A stretch of 48,563 nt of DNA, taken from assembly GCF_025869515.1 (NCBI RefSeq), contig NZ_JAOZVR010000095.1:1-48563 (forward strand). The letters run 5' to 3'. Shown here piece by piece: positions 26,448 to 34,398 of the stretch. Origin of the DNA: Ferrovibrio sp. (GTDB lineage: Bacteria > Pseudomonadota > Alphaproteobacteria > Ferrovibrionales > Ferrovibrionaceae). A program made the translations under genes and the position numbers. Within the stretch, counting starts at the first letter, position 1; each line of letters opens with the position of its first letter. The notes beneath the pieces are model-generated. The model was not told the DNA's origin, ran no database searches, and was given only the letters and a program-made list of their open reading frames with translations.

Positions 26448-27523
26448 CCCGCCGCCAGCAGATGATGGCCTGGGTGGCGATCATCACCGTCACCTTCGCG
26501 CTGCTGGTGCTGCTGCGCGACATGCTGCTGCCCTTCATCGCCGGCATGGCGATCGCCTATTTCCTCGATCCGGCCGCCGACTGGCTGGAACGCCGCCGCG
26601 TGCCGCGCTGGCTCGCCACGCTGCTGATCATCCTGCTGTTCTTCGTGGTGGCGATCCTGGCGGTGGTGCTGCTGGTGCCGCTGGTGCAGGACCAGTTCGT
26701 CAAATTCCTCGATCATCTGCCGGAATACGTCGCCTTCTTCAACGAGCGCATCCTGCCCTATGCCAGGGGCTGGGCCGAGCGTTTCGGCATCGACCTGAGC
26801 GCCGATCCCAAGGCGGCGCTGAACGGCAATGCCGAACAGGTGATGAAGGTGATCGGCGGCGTGCTGACCGGCCTGCTCGGCGGCGGCCAGGCGATCTTCA
26901 ACGTGCTGTCGCTGCTGGTGATCACGCCGGTGGTCGGCTTCTACCTGCTGCGCGACTGGGACCGCATGATCGCGCGCATCGACGACTACCTGCCGCTCGA
27001 CCATGCCGACACCATCCGCGAACAGGCGCGCGAGATCGACAAGGTGCTGGCCGGCTTCGTGCGCGGCCAGATGCTGGTCTGCCTGTTCCTCGCCGGCTTC
27101 TACGGTATCGGGCTGACGCTGCTCGGCCTGCAGTTCGGCCTGTTCATCGGCGTCACGGCGGGGATGATCTCATTCATTCCCTATGTCGGCACCACGCTCG
27201 GCTTCGTCGTCGGCCTCGGCGTGGCGATCGCGCAATTCTGGAACGAGCCGCTGTGGATCGCGCTGGTCGCCGGCGTCTTCGTGCTCGGCCAGATGATCGA
27301 GGGCAATGTGCTGCATCCGGTGCTGATCGGCGACCGCGTCGGCCTGCATCCGGTGTGGATCATGTTCGCGCTGCTGGCCGGCGGCAGCCTGTTCGGCTTC
27401 GTCGGCATCCTGATCGCGGTGCCGCTGTTCGCCGTGATCGGCGTGCTGGCGCGGTTCACGCTGGAACGCTACCGCGCCAGCTATCTCTACCGTCCCGGCG
27501 CGCCGCCGAAGAAACCCGAGTAA
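26444..27523 (+). CDS. perM: AI-2E/PerM-family membrane transporter
   Basis: 359 aa. Polytopic inner-membrane protein; relatives include TqsA and PerM, and the substrate is usually unknown despite the family name. Hydrophobic segments in the order expected: two or three near the N-terminus, a soluble amphipathic loop (about residues 80-150), then five more with the signatures PVVGFYLLRDWDRM, FIPYVGTTLG, GQMIEGNVLHPVLIG and VGLHPVWIM. Translation overlaps DUF2066 (ATGA); hdaA follows by 6 nt. Confidence 0.9.
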   Translation: MTRRQQMMAWVAIITVTFALLVLLRDMLLPFIAGMAIAYFLDPAADWLERRRVPRWLATLLIILLFFVVAILAVVLLVPLVQDQFVKFLDHLPEYVAFFNERILPYARGWAERFGIDLSADPKAALNGNAEQVMKVIGGVLTGLLGGGQAIFNVLSLLVITPVVGFYLLRDWDRMIARIDDYLPLDHADTIREQAREIDKVLAGFVRGQMLVCLFLAGFYGIGLTLLGLQFGLFIGVTAGMISFIPYVGTTLGFVVGLGVAIAQFWNEPLWIALVAGVFVLGQMIEGNVLHPVLIGDRVGLHPVWIMFALLAGGSLFGFVGILIAVPLFAVIGVLARFTLERYRASYLYRPGAPPKKPE

Positions 27524-27529
27524 GCGGCG

Positions 27530-28201
27530 ATGGCAGCGGACCAGCTGAGTCTCGGCCTCGCCTTGCCGACGTCATGGGCGCGCGAGGATTTCCTCGAAGT
27601 GCCCGGCAATGCGGCGGCGCTCGCCGCGGTCGACCGCGACGGGCAGCCGGCGCTGGTGCTCTACGGCCCGGCCGGCTGCGGCAAGACGCATCTGGCGCAG
27701 ATCTGGGCGGCGCGGACCGGCGCCCGCATCATCGCGCCGCCGGAGCTGACGGCGGCGGCCGTGGATGTCCTGGCACAGCAGCCGCTGGCGCTCGACGATG
27801 CCGACCGCCATGCTGACGGTAGGGGGGCCGATCCGGTGGCGCTGTTCCATCTCATCAACCTGATGCGCGAGCGCGGCCATGCCCTGCTGCTCACCGGCAG
27901 CGCGCCGCCGGCGCTCTGGCCGTATACGCTGCCCGATCTGATGTCGCGGCTGAAGGCGATGCCGGCCGAGCGGATCAGCGAACCCGACGACGCGCTGCTG
28001 AGCGCCGTGCTGGTGAAATTGTTCGCCGACCGCCAGCTGCAGGTCGGCGAGGAGGTGGTGAAATACCTCGCCGCGCGGATCGAGCGCAGCTGCCACGCGG
28101 CGCGCCTGATGGTGGCGGCGCTGGATGCGGCCTCGCTGGCGGAAAACCGCGCCGTCACCGTGGCGCTGGCGCGCCGCCTGCTGGAGCAGCAGCCGGATTA
28201 A
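27530..28201 (+). CDS. hdaA: DnaA-inactivating AAA+ protein HdaA
   Basis: 223 aa. HdaA works with the sliding clamp to stimulate ATP hydrolysis by DnaA and restrain re-initiation. An N-terminal clamp-binding motif QLSLGL is at residues 5-10. The AAA+ module has GPAGCGKT (46-53), a Walker B LALDDADRH, and sensor-like regions; the DNA-binding domain IV of DnaA is absent, as expected. Third gene of DUF2066-perM-hdaA. Its TAA overlaps the stop of the convergent DUF4169 gene. Confidence 0.9.
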   Translation: MAADQLSLGLALPTSWAREDFLEVPGNAAALAAVDRDGQPALVLYGPAGCGKTHLAQIWAARTGARIIAPPELTAAAVDVLAQQPLALDDADRHADGRGADPVALFHLINLMRERGHALLLTGSAPPALWPYTLPDLMSRLKAMPAERISEPDDALLSAVLVKLFADRQLQVGEEVVKYLAARIERSCHAARLMVAALDAASLAENRAVTVALARRLLEQQPD

Positions 28202-28371
28202 TCGAGTTTCTTGCCGTCGAGGTCTTTGGCCGCGCGCGCAGTATCTTTGCGCGCTTTGTCGCGTAACGGCCTGGGCTGGCCGAAGGTGACGCGATTCTGC
28301 GCTGCCTGGTCTTTCGCGTCGCGCCTGGCCTTCGCCTTGCGCGCCTTGTTCAGGTTGATCGGCTCGGCCAT
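28198..28371 (-). CDS. DUF4169 small basic protein
   Basis: 57 aa, very rich in Lys, Arg and Ala. The opening MAEPINLNKARKAKARRDAK and central NRVTFGQ are the hallmarks of DUF4169, a short alphaproteobacterial family of unknown function. The ATG is about where transcription from the TATAGT box at 28378-28383 would begin, so translation may be leaderless; no ribosome-binding site is visible. Stop codon overlaps that of hdaA. Confidence 0.82.
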   Translation of the reverse strand: MAEPINLNKARKAKARRDAKDQAAQNRVTFGQPRPLRDKARKDTARAAKDLDGKKLD

Positions 28372-28377
28372 GGCCGC

Positions 28378-28407
28378 ACTATAGCGGCCGGCCGGTTCAG
28401 TTGTCGA
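28378..28407 (-). promoter_or_regulatory. promoter for the DUF4169 gene, leaderless arrangement
   Basis: Minus strand: TCGACA (28407-28402, 5/6), 18-bp spacer, TATAGT (28383-28378, 5/6), then only 6 nt before the ATG. The -35 lies inside the 3' end of the upstream gene. Confidence 0.55.
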
Positions 28408-29176
28408 TCTGCCAGGCCAGGGCCAGGGTTGCCAGCACGAGGCTGCGGGCAAGCTCGGCCGCCAGCGCATCAGGCTGGTGCCGCAGCACGATCCGGTCGG
28501 AGATTTCGGTGAAACGGCTGCGACCGTCGAAGCCGTGGCCGACATTGGCGAAGCTGTGGAAACGGATCTGTCCGCCGGCCTGCTGGTGGCAGCGCCGATA
28601 GGCGCCGCGCTGCATCCCCCAGTCGTCAGCCGTGCCATAGAAGATATGCACCTGCGTCGGGCCATCCGCCGCGTAGTCGATCGGGCAGTGATCGGCACAG
28701 CCGGGATAGAAGGCGAAGATCGCCGTGGGCGGGATGTCGCCGCGCGCAAAGGCGCCGGCGCCACTCAGGGCCTGGGTGCCGCGCCGGCCGGCCCCCATGA
28801 TGGCGAAATGTGCGGTGTCGATGCGGGGCTGCGTGGCGCGGGCCAGGTCCAGGACCGCGCGGATATCCGGGGCGGAGGTGCTACACGCGCCATTCAGCCA
28901 GTCCTGCCGGCCCTGGGGGTCGTTCTGGCGCACCAGCGCGACAGCAATCCCCTGGCGCAGCAGCCAGTCGATCCAGGGACTGCGGCCGGTCAGCCGCGCA
29001 TGGCTGGTTTCTTCCAGCAATACCACCACCGGCACCTGGCCTTGCCCCTGCGGCAGGTGCCACAGCACCGGATCCTCGCGGTTCTCCATGGGAGTCGAGG
29101 GACAACTGGCCAGGCTCATGGTGATAGCGAGGGCCAGACAGAGCAGGACGGGCGAGAGCAGGCGCAGGGCGGTCAT
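28397..29176 (-). CDS. lipoprotein-like alpha/beta-hydrolase fold protein lacking the nucleophile
   Basis: 259 aa. The N-terminus is hydrophobic and ends in LASC, matching a lipobox with the lipidated Cys near residue 24. The fold resembles dienelactone hydrolases: VPVVVLLEET, then the elbow position reads MGAGRRG instead of GxSxG/GxCxG, so the nucleophile is Ala. The acid (GTADDW) and base (VGHGFD) regions are kept. Compare the protein at 38151-39122, which keeps GFSLGG. It may be a pseudoenzyme or binding protein. Divergent from the BTAD regulator gene. Confidence 0.75.
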   Translation of the reverse strand: MTALRLLSPVLLCLALAITMSLASCPSTPMENREDPVLWHLPQGQGQVPVVVLLEETSHARLTGRSPWIDWLLRQGIAVALVRQNDPQGRQDWLNGACSTSAPDIRAVLDLARATQPRIDTAHFAIMGAGRRGTQALSGAGAFARGDIPPTAIFAFYPGCADHCPIDYAADGPTQVHIFYGTADDWGMQRGAYRRCHQQAGGQIRFHSFANVGHGFDGRSRFTEISDRIVLRHQPDALAAELARSLVLATLALAWQIDN

Positions 29177-29232
29177 GGGGGCATCACAGCCCAGGCGACG
29201 TCAGTGCGGCGTGACAGGATGCCGGCTGCCCT

Positions 29233-29252
29233 CGTGAATTCCGCGTGAATTC
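29233..29252. promoter_or_regulatory. 11-bp-phased direct repeat, candidate operator
   Basis: CGTGAATTC occurs at 29233-29241 and again at 29244-29252, a period of 11 bp, which puts both half-sites on one DNA face. The second copy is also part of the palindrome GTGAATTCAC. It lies about 86 bp before the BTAD gene start and 57 bp before the divergent lipoprotein gene. Phased direct repeats are typical targets of OmpR/PhoB-type winged helix proteins, a fold shared by the BTAD protein and the nearby response regulator. Confidence 0.5.
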
Positions 29253-29337
29253 ACCCTCAGGGCTGCGCGTTCCGAGGATGCGGCTATGCCGGGGGCTCGA
29301 CTCTGGCTAGAATTTTGCCCGGAGGCAGGTCGCGGCC

Positions 29338-31458
29338 GTGTCGATTTTTGCAGTTCAGGACGACGAAACAGCCGGACGGCAATCCACCGATCCGTCCGGT
29401 CCGGATTCGCCCCGCCCAGACGCGTCGCATACCGTGGTCGTGGCCCGCCTCGACCTGCTGGGTCCGTTCCGGGTTATGGCCGCCGGGGGTGCCGTCGGCG
29501 ACGGCCTCGGCCGCAAGGCCCAGGCACTGCTCGCCTATCTTGCCGCCACGCCGGGCCACCGGGCCTCGCGGGAAAGGCTCGCCAGCCTGCTGTGGGGTGA
29601 ACGGTTCGACGAGCAGGCCCGCCAGAGCCTGCGCCAGACCCTGATGGCACTGCGCCGCAGCTTCCACGATATCGTACCGAATCTGCTGGTCGTCGAGCGG
29701 ATGGACGTGGCGCTCGGCACGGCGCTGTTTGTCACCGATCTGGCTGAATTCGACCGTGCCGCCGCCGATGCGGATATTGCCCGCCTGCGCCAGGCCGCCG
29801 GCCTGTGGCGCGGCAGCTTCCTGGCCGATCTGGATATCCCGTCGCCGGATTACGAAGACTGGCTGCGCGGCGAGCGCGAGGCCTGGCGGCTGCGCATGGT
29901 GGCGGTACTGATGCGGCTTGCGCATCTCCTGCTCGAGGCCGGCGAGGGCGGCGAAGCGCGGCTGACCGTCAACCGCCTGGTCGAGCTCGATCCGCTGAAC
30001 GAGGCGGCGCGCCAGCTTGAACTGGCGGTGATTGCGCGCTTCAGCGGTGCCGCTGCAGCGCTGCAGAGCTATCAGGCCTTTGTCGCGATGCTCAATCGCG
30101 AGCTCGGCGTGGCGCCCGCGGCCGAAACCCGTGCCTTGGCCGAGCGGCTGGAGCAGGCGGTCGGGGTGGCCGCCACCGATCTCGATCTGGTGCCGCCGGC
30201 GGTTGTCCCCGCGGCGCTGCTCGCCGGGCGCAAGCCGCGCTGGCGCCGCGTCCTGCCGGTGCTGACCGTTGGGCTGGCAGTGCTGGCTGCAGGTATCGGC
30301 GGATGGTGGTGGCAGGCTGCGCGCGAGACACTGCCGACGGTCGCCGCCGCGGCGATCAGGCCCTCCGTGCTGTCCTTCCATATTGCCAATACCGGCGGCG
30401 AGGATACCGGCAGTGCCTTCCGCGAAGACCTCAAGACCCGGATCGCGCTGTTGCCGGTGACGTCGCTGGCGGCGGATCGCGCGGTGGCGGCCTATGTGAT
30501 CGAAACAGCGGTGCAGGCGGCGAGCGGCAATCGGCAGGCGGTCAATCTGCGCCTGATCGACTCCGCCTCCGGACAGACTCTGTGGGCCGATAGCCTGACG
30601 ATGCCGCAGCCGGCCGATAGTCGCATCGCCGCCGAGATTGCGACCAAGCTCTATGCCGAACTGCTGGTGGTCTTGCAGCATCGCCGCGGTCCGCCGCCGC
30701 CGGTGCCGCCGGCGCTGCAGGCCGGCTGGGATGCCACGGCCGGCAGCATCACGCGCGAAAAGGTCACGCAGGGCCGCCGCATTTTCCAGGCCGCCCTGGA
30801 CGCCGCACCCGATGACACGGCCGCCCAGCTGGGGCTGGCGCATTACATCGCACTCGATCTGGTCAATCGCTGGTCGCAGCAGCGCGAGGCCGATGCGATC
30901 CTGGCCATCGACTATCTGGAGCGCGTGATCCACCAGATGCCGCGCAACAGCACGGCGTATCTCACGCTGGGCATGGTGTATAAGGCGCGTCGCGATTATG
31001 GCCGGGCCCTGGCCGCCTGGCAGGTCGAGTTGGCCATCGACCCGCGCGATGCTTCAGCGCATGCTCAGGTTGCCCATGTCAATCTGCTCATGGGCAATAT
31101 CCCTGAAGGAATCGAGCGCGCCGAAATGGCGATCCGGCTGCATCCCAAATCGCGCGCGGTGGATCGCGCCTATTTCTATGCCGGCATGGGTTATCTGCTG
31201 GCCGGCGACTATGGCCAGGCGGAACAGCGTCTGGCCAGTGCGATTGCGGCCAACCCGGTCCTGCCGGACGGCTATGCGTGGCGCGTGGCGGCGCTGGCGC
31301 AGGCCGGCCGCCAAGCCGAGGCCGAGGCGTTGTATGCCGATATGAAGCGGAGGTTTCCCTGGTGGAATGTCGACCACCATTTCACCCAGGCCGTCGACCG
31401 CAGCATGATGGAGCGCTTCACCAGCGGACTGGGTAAAGTGCTTCAGGCCAGTCGCTGA
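29338..31458 (+). CDS. membrane-anchored BTAD transcription regulator with TPR sensor region
   Basis: 706 aa. Residues about 38-125 form an OmpR/SARP-like winged helix (LLGPFRVMAAGG ... RLASLLWGERFDEQARQSLRQTL). Residues about 130-275 form the bacterial transcriptional activation domain (LWRGSFLADLDI ... QSYQAFVAMLNRELGVAP). A single membrane segment at about 305-325 (VLPVLTVGLAVLAAG) follows. Then comes a TolB-like region (VNLRLIDSASGQTLWAD) and TPR-like repeats to the end. So the DNA-binding part is cytoplasmic and the rest probably periplasmic, a CadC/ToxR-like layout. Starts with GTG, 12 nt after GGAGG. It converges on the response regulator gene with 15 bp between. The signal sensed is unknown. 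Confidence 0.82.
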   Translation: MSIFAVQDDETAGRQSTDPSGPDSPRPDASHTVVVARLDLLGPFRVMAAGGAVGDGLGRKAQALLAYLAATPGHRASRERLASLLWGERFDEQARQSLRQTLMALRRSFHDIVPNLLVVERMDVALGTALFVTDLAEFDRAAADADIARLRQAAGLWRGSFLADLDIPSPDYEDWLRGEREAWRLRMVAVLMRLAHLLLEAGEGGEARLTVNRLVELDPLNEAARQLELAVIARFSGAAAALQSYQAFVAMLNRELGVAPAAETRALAERLEQAVGVAATDLDLVPPAVVPAALLAGRKPRWRRVLPVLTVGLAVLAAGIGGWWWQAARETLPTVAAAAIRPSVLSFHIANTGGEDTGSAFREDLKTRIALLPVTSLAADRAVAAYVIETAVQAASGNRQAVNLRLIDSASGQTLWADSLTMPQPADSRIAAEIATKLYAELLVVLQHRRGPPPPVPPALQAGWDATAGSITREKVTQGRRIFQAALDAAPDDTAAQLGLAHYIALDLVNRWSQQREADAILAIDYLERVIHQMPRNSTAYLTLGMVYKARRDYGRALAAWQVELAIDPRDASAHAQVAHVNLLMGNIPEGIERAEMAIRLHPKSRAVDRAYFYAGMGYLLAGDYGQAEQRLASAIAANPVLPDGYAWRVAALAQAGRQAEAEALYADMKRRFPWWNVDHHFTQAVDRSMMERFTSGLGKVLQASR

Positions 31459-31473
31459 ACAGCGGGCGGGGCT

Positions 31474-32175
31474 TTACACCTCGATGCGGCCGGGCGCGCT
31501 GAAGGCATAGCCACGGCCGTAGATCATCTTGATCGGCGCCTCGATCTGCGCGTAATCCTTGATCTTGCGGCGCAGGCGGTTGACCACGGCATCGAGGTGG
31601 CGGTTGTCCCAGCTGGTCTGCGGCCGCGCCAGCAGCTGCGCCAGTTCCTCGCGCGAGCAGGGCTGGCCGGCGCGTTCCAGCAGGGCGGTGACGAAGGCCA
31701 GTTCGGTGGCGGTCAGCTTGATTTCGCTGCGGTTCGGCGCCACCAGGTTCCAGGTCGCGGTGTGCAGCCGCCACTGGTCCGGCGCGCGGCCCACGGCGCG
31801 ATTGCCCGGATCCTGCAGGCGGCGCAGCAGGCTCTGCACCGTGGCCTCGATCTCGCGCAGGGACGAATGTTTCACCAGATAGATATCGGCGCCGCTTTCA
31901 AAGCCGCGGATGCGGTCGTCGGCCTCGCCCAGCGCCGTCAGCATGATGATGCCGCAGTCATGCCGGGCGCGAATCTCGCCGGCGAGATCGAAGCCGTTGC
32001 CGTCCGGCAGGCCGATATCGAGAATGACGATGGCCGGCTTGTCGGGTTTGGCGAGTTCGGCACGCAGGTCGCGCGCCGTGCCGACACCATCCACGGCAAA
32101 GCCCTGCATGGTCAGGTATTCGACCAGGTCGCCACGCAGCGACGGTTCGTCCTCGACGACCAGAATACGATTCAC
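31474..32175 (-). CDS. OmpR-family response regulator
   Basis: 233 aa. Receiver domain with acidic pocket E8/D9, phospho-acceptor D53 (ILDIGLPDG), T80 and K102, then a winged-helix DNA-binding domain (about 130-225) ending MIYGRGYAFSAPG. The usual Lys-Pro after strand 5 is KHSSL, with His following the Lys, an unusual but seen variant. It overlaps its kinase gene by ATGA, so the two are a cognate pair. Confidence 0.92.
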   Translation of the reverse strand: MNRILVVEDEPSLRGDLVEYLTMQGFAVDGVGTARDLRAELAKPDKPAIVILDIGLPDGNGFDLAGEIRARHDCGIIMLTALGEADDRIRGFESGADIYLVKHSSLREIEATVQSLLRRLQDPGNRAVGRAPDQWRLHTATWNLVAPNRSEIKLTATELAFVTALLERAGQPCSREELAQLLARPQTSWDNRHLDAVVNRLRRKIKDYAQIEAPIKMIYGRGYAFSAPGRIEV

Positions 32176-33620
32176 GCGACCTCCGTACGCACATCCGGCA
32201 TCACACCCGGCAGCGGCAGGCGGATGGCGGCCACGGTGCCGCCGTCCGGACCGGCCTGCAGATCGAGGCTGCCGTTATGATATTCGAGCAGGCGCCGCGT
32301 ATTGTACAGGCCAAGGCCGGTGCCGGTGGCCGGCGTGGTATTCGAGGCGCGGAAAAAGCGCCGGCCGATCGAGGCCAGTTCGGCCGGCGGAATGCCGATG
32401 CCGTGATCTGCCACGGCGATGACGATGGCGTTGCCTTCGGTGCGGGCGGCAATCTCGACCGGACTGCCGTCGGGTGAGTATTTCAGCGCGTTGTCGATCA
32501 GATTGATCAGCACGGTGGTCAGCATCTCCGGGTCGCCCAAATAGAAGGGCAGGCCGGGTTGCGGACTGAACCGCAGGCGCGATTCCACCTCCATGCCGGC
32601 GAAATGCTGTTTCACCCGGTCCAGCAGACCGGCGATGTCGATGCGTTCGGTCTGCAGGATATTGAAATCGCGCCGCTCCACGTCAAGGAAACGGTCGATC
32701 AGCTGCACCAGCCGCTGCACGGCATCGCGGATGGCGGAGAGCCGGCGGCTGACGGTTTCCGGCGGACGTTCGAGCACCACGCCGATCATCTCGGTGGCGC
32801 GGTCCACGACGGCCAGCGGCGTGCGGAATTCGTGCGTCACCATGCGCAGCAGCTGCTTCTGCTCCTCATGCAGGGCCTTTTCGGTGGCCAGCGCGGCCGA
32901 CAACTGATCCTGCAGGTTGCGGCGTTCTGCGACCTCGCGCTGCAGCGCCATGTTGCGCAGCCGCAGGTCGGAGGCCAGGCGATTGCCCACCATGATCAGC
33001 AGGATGATGAAAATGGCGGTGACGATGATCTGGAAGGTAAAGAAATACCAGGCCTGTATCACCACGTCGTAGGCCGGGTTGGGTGTGCGCATCAGGTCGA
33101 TGGTGATGACGCTGCGGGCCAGCAGCGCGACGATTTCGATGACGAAGAGCCCGATGGCCGGCCAGCGCAGGATGGGCGGCTGGCTGCGGTCGACCGCCAT
33201 GATGCGGATCAGTCCGGCCACGGCGACGATGGTCAGGGCGTTGCTGACCAGCACCCGCAGGCCGACATTGTCCGGCGCCACGATCAGGGCGGCAGGCCAG
33301 AAGATCGCCGCGACGACGACACAGCCAGCCATCAGATAGGGATAGCCGCGCTGGCCGAGGAAGCTGGCCACACCCTGGGTCACCATGCCGTTGGCTGCGA
33401 TGATCAGCACATTGTGCAGCACGATGATGGCGGGCGAGGGGGGAGTCATGGCGTCGCGCGACACCAGCATCACCATGGTGACGGCATAGACCATGAATCC
33501 GCCGGCCATCATGGTCAGCTGAAAGACATGCCGTTGCGTCAGCCAGATCAGCAGCCAGCCGATGCTTTGCAGCAGCATGGTCACGGTCAGCAGCAGGACG
33601 CTCGTCGTCAGATCCAGCAT
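32172..33620 (-). CDS. membrane sensor histidine kinase
   Basis: 482 aa. The N-terminal ~212 residues form about seven hydrophobic segments with little periplasmic sequence, so it likely senses a membrane or intramembrane cue. A coiled-coil linker (about 218-255) leads to the DHp domain with phospho-acceptor His263 (VTHEFRTPLA). The ATPase has N-box NLIDNALKYS, G1 DHGIGI and G2 GTGLGLY. First gene of the kinase-regulator operon; an 18-bp perfect palindrome lies 20 bp upstream of its start. Confidence 0.92.
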   Translation of the reverse strand: MLDLTTSVLLLTVTMLLQSIGWLLIWLTQRHVFQLTMMAGGFMVYAVTMVMLVSRDAMTPPSPAIIVLHNVLIIAANGMVTQGVASFLGQRGYPYLMAGCVVVAAIFWPAALIVAPDNVGLRVLVSNALTIVAVAGLIRIMAVDRSQPPILRWPAIGLFVIEIVALLARSVITIDLMRTPNPAYDVVIQAWYFFTFQIIVTAIFIILLIMVGNRLASDLRLRNMALQREVAERRNLQDQLSAALATEKALHEEQKQLLRMVTHEFRTPLAVVDRATEMIGVVLERPPETVSRRLSAIRDAVQRLVQLIDRFLDVERRDFNILQTERIDIAGLLDRVKQHFAGMEVESRLRFSPQPGLPFYLGDPEMLTTVLINLIDNALKYSPDGSPVEIAARTEGNAIVIAVADHGIGIPPAELASIGRRFFRASNTTPATGTGLGLYNTRRLLEYHNGSLDLQAGPDGGTVAAIRLPLPGVMPDVRTEVA

Positions 33621-33639
33621 GGCCAGGCGATGTGGGATG

Positions 33640-33657
33640 GCATGATCGCGATCATGC
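33640..33657. promoter_or_regulatory. 18-bp perfect palindrome upstream of the kinase gene
   Basis: GCATGATCG followed directly by CGATCATGC, a perfect dyad with no spacer, between the kinase ATG (33620) and the sixA stop (33722). Position fits an operator of the kinase-regulator operon. No A/T run follows on either strand, so it is not an intrinsic terminator. Confidence 0.6.
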
Positions 33658-33721
33658 TAGCGCCAGCCGGGGGCATGGCGCCACTCTGCCACCGGGGTTG
33701 GCGCCGGCCCGGATGCAGAAA

Positions 33722-34264
33722 TCACTCCGCCAGCTGTGCCGGCACCACGAAGCTGGCGAGGAAGCCGCCCTTCGGCGCCACCTGACCCCAGCTTTTCGCC
33801 GTGAAGGTCAGTTCGGCCAGGCCGCCGGTCGGGTATTTCTGCTGCAGCCGGTCCAGCGCATCGCCGGCGCTGGCCCCGCTCAGGCTGGCGGCGAACTCCT
33901 CCAGCCCCGGATTATGGCCGACCACCAGCAGTTCGCGGATGGCGACGGGGGTGGCGCGGGTCAGCGCCAGCAGCGTGCTGCTGTCGGCCATGTAGAGCGA
34001 CGGCTCGAAGCGGGTGCGCGGCTCGCCCGGCACGCGCGGCGGCTGGCCGGCGGTCAGGCGTTTTTCCAGCCGTTCCCAGGTCTGCCGGGTGCGGGTGGCG
34101 GGCGAGCACAGCACCAGGTCGGGCTGCAGGCTGCGTTCGGCCATATGGCGGGCCAGCGCCCGGCAGGCTTTCTTGCCGCGCGGGCTTAAGGGGCGGGCGA
34201 AATCGTCCAGGTCCGGGTCGTCCCAGGCAGACTTGGCGTGACGTAAAAGCCAAAGGCGGAGCAT
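33722..34264 (-). CDS. SixA-like histidine phosphatase
   Basis: 180 aa. Histidine phosphatase superfamily with the N-terminal RHA motif (LRHAKSAW) and second catalytic His in VVGHNPGLEE. SixA in E. coli dephosphorylates the HPt domain of ArcB. The ATG at 34264 follows AAAGGAT by 6 nt and gives MLRLWLLRHAKS; a start at 34315 is less likely. It lies between a two-component system and ppk and is divergent from ppk; a role with either is only inference. Confidence 0.85.
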   Translation of the reverse strand: MLRLWLLRHAKSAWDDPDLDDFARPLSPRGKKACRALARHMAERSLQPDLVLCSPATRTRQTWERLEKRLTAGQPPRVPGEPRTRFEPSLYMADSSTLLALTRATPVAIRELLVVGHNPGLEEFAASLSGASAGDALDRLQQKYPTGGLAELTFTAKSWGQVAPKGGFLASFVVPAQLAE

Positions 34265-34308
34265 AGGGTTATCCTTTATTGCGGCCGGCCGGCCGGGTTG
34301 TCGCCGCT

Positions 34309-34337
34309 TTGACATAAACGGTGGTTAGACCTATACC
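34309..34337 (+). promoter_or_regulatory. promoter for ppk-ppx
   Basis: Perfect TTGACA (34309-34314), 17-bp spacer and TATACC (34332-34337). Transcription would begin near 34344, which rules out the in-frame GTG at 34321 as the ppk start. No pho box was recognised. Confidence 0.6.
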
Positions 34338-34398
34338 CGAAGGCGTCGACCGGCCCATGGCCCGGACAGGCGGCCGATACCCACAAAGGCGTCCGACT

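Noticed and set aside
28397..34264. A novel defence island
   Set aside because: None of these genes carries a nuclease, TIR, reverse transcriptase, helicase or toxin signature; they fit signalling and regulation instead.
34321..34398. GTG at 34321 as the ppk start
   Set aside because: It lies between the -35 (34309-34314) and -10 (34332-34337) of a good promoter, so it would not be transcribed.
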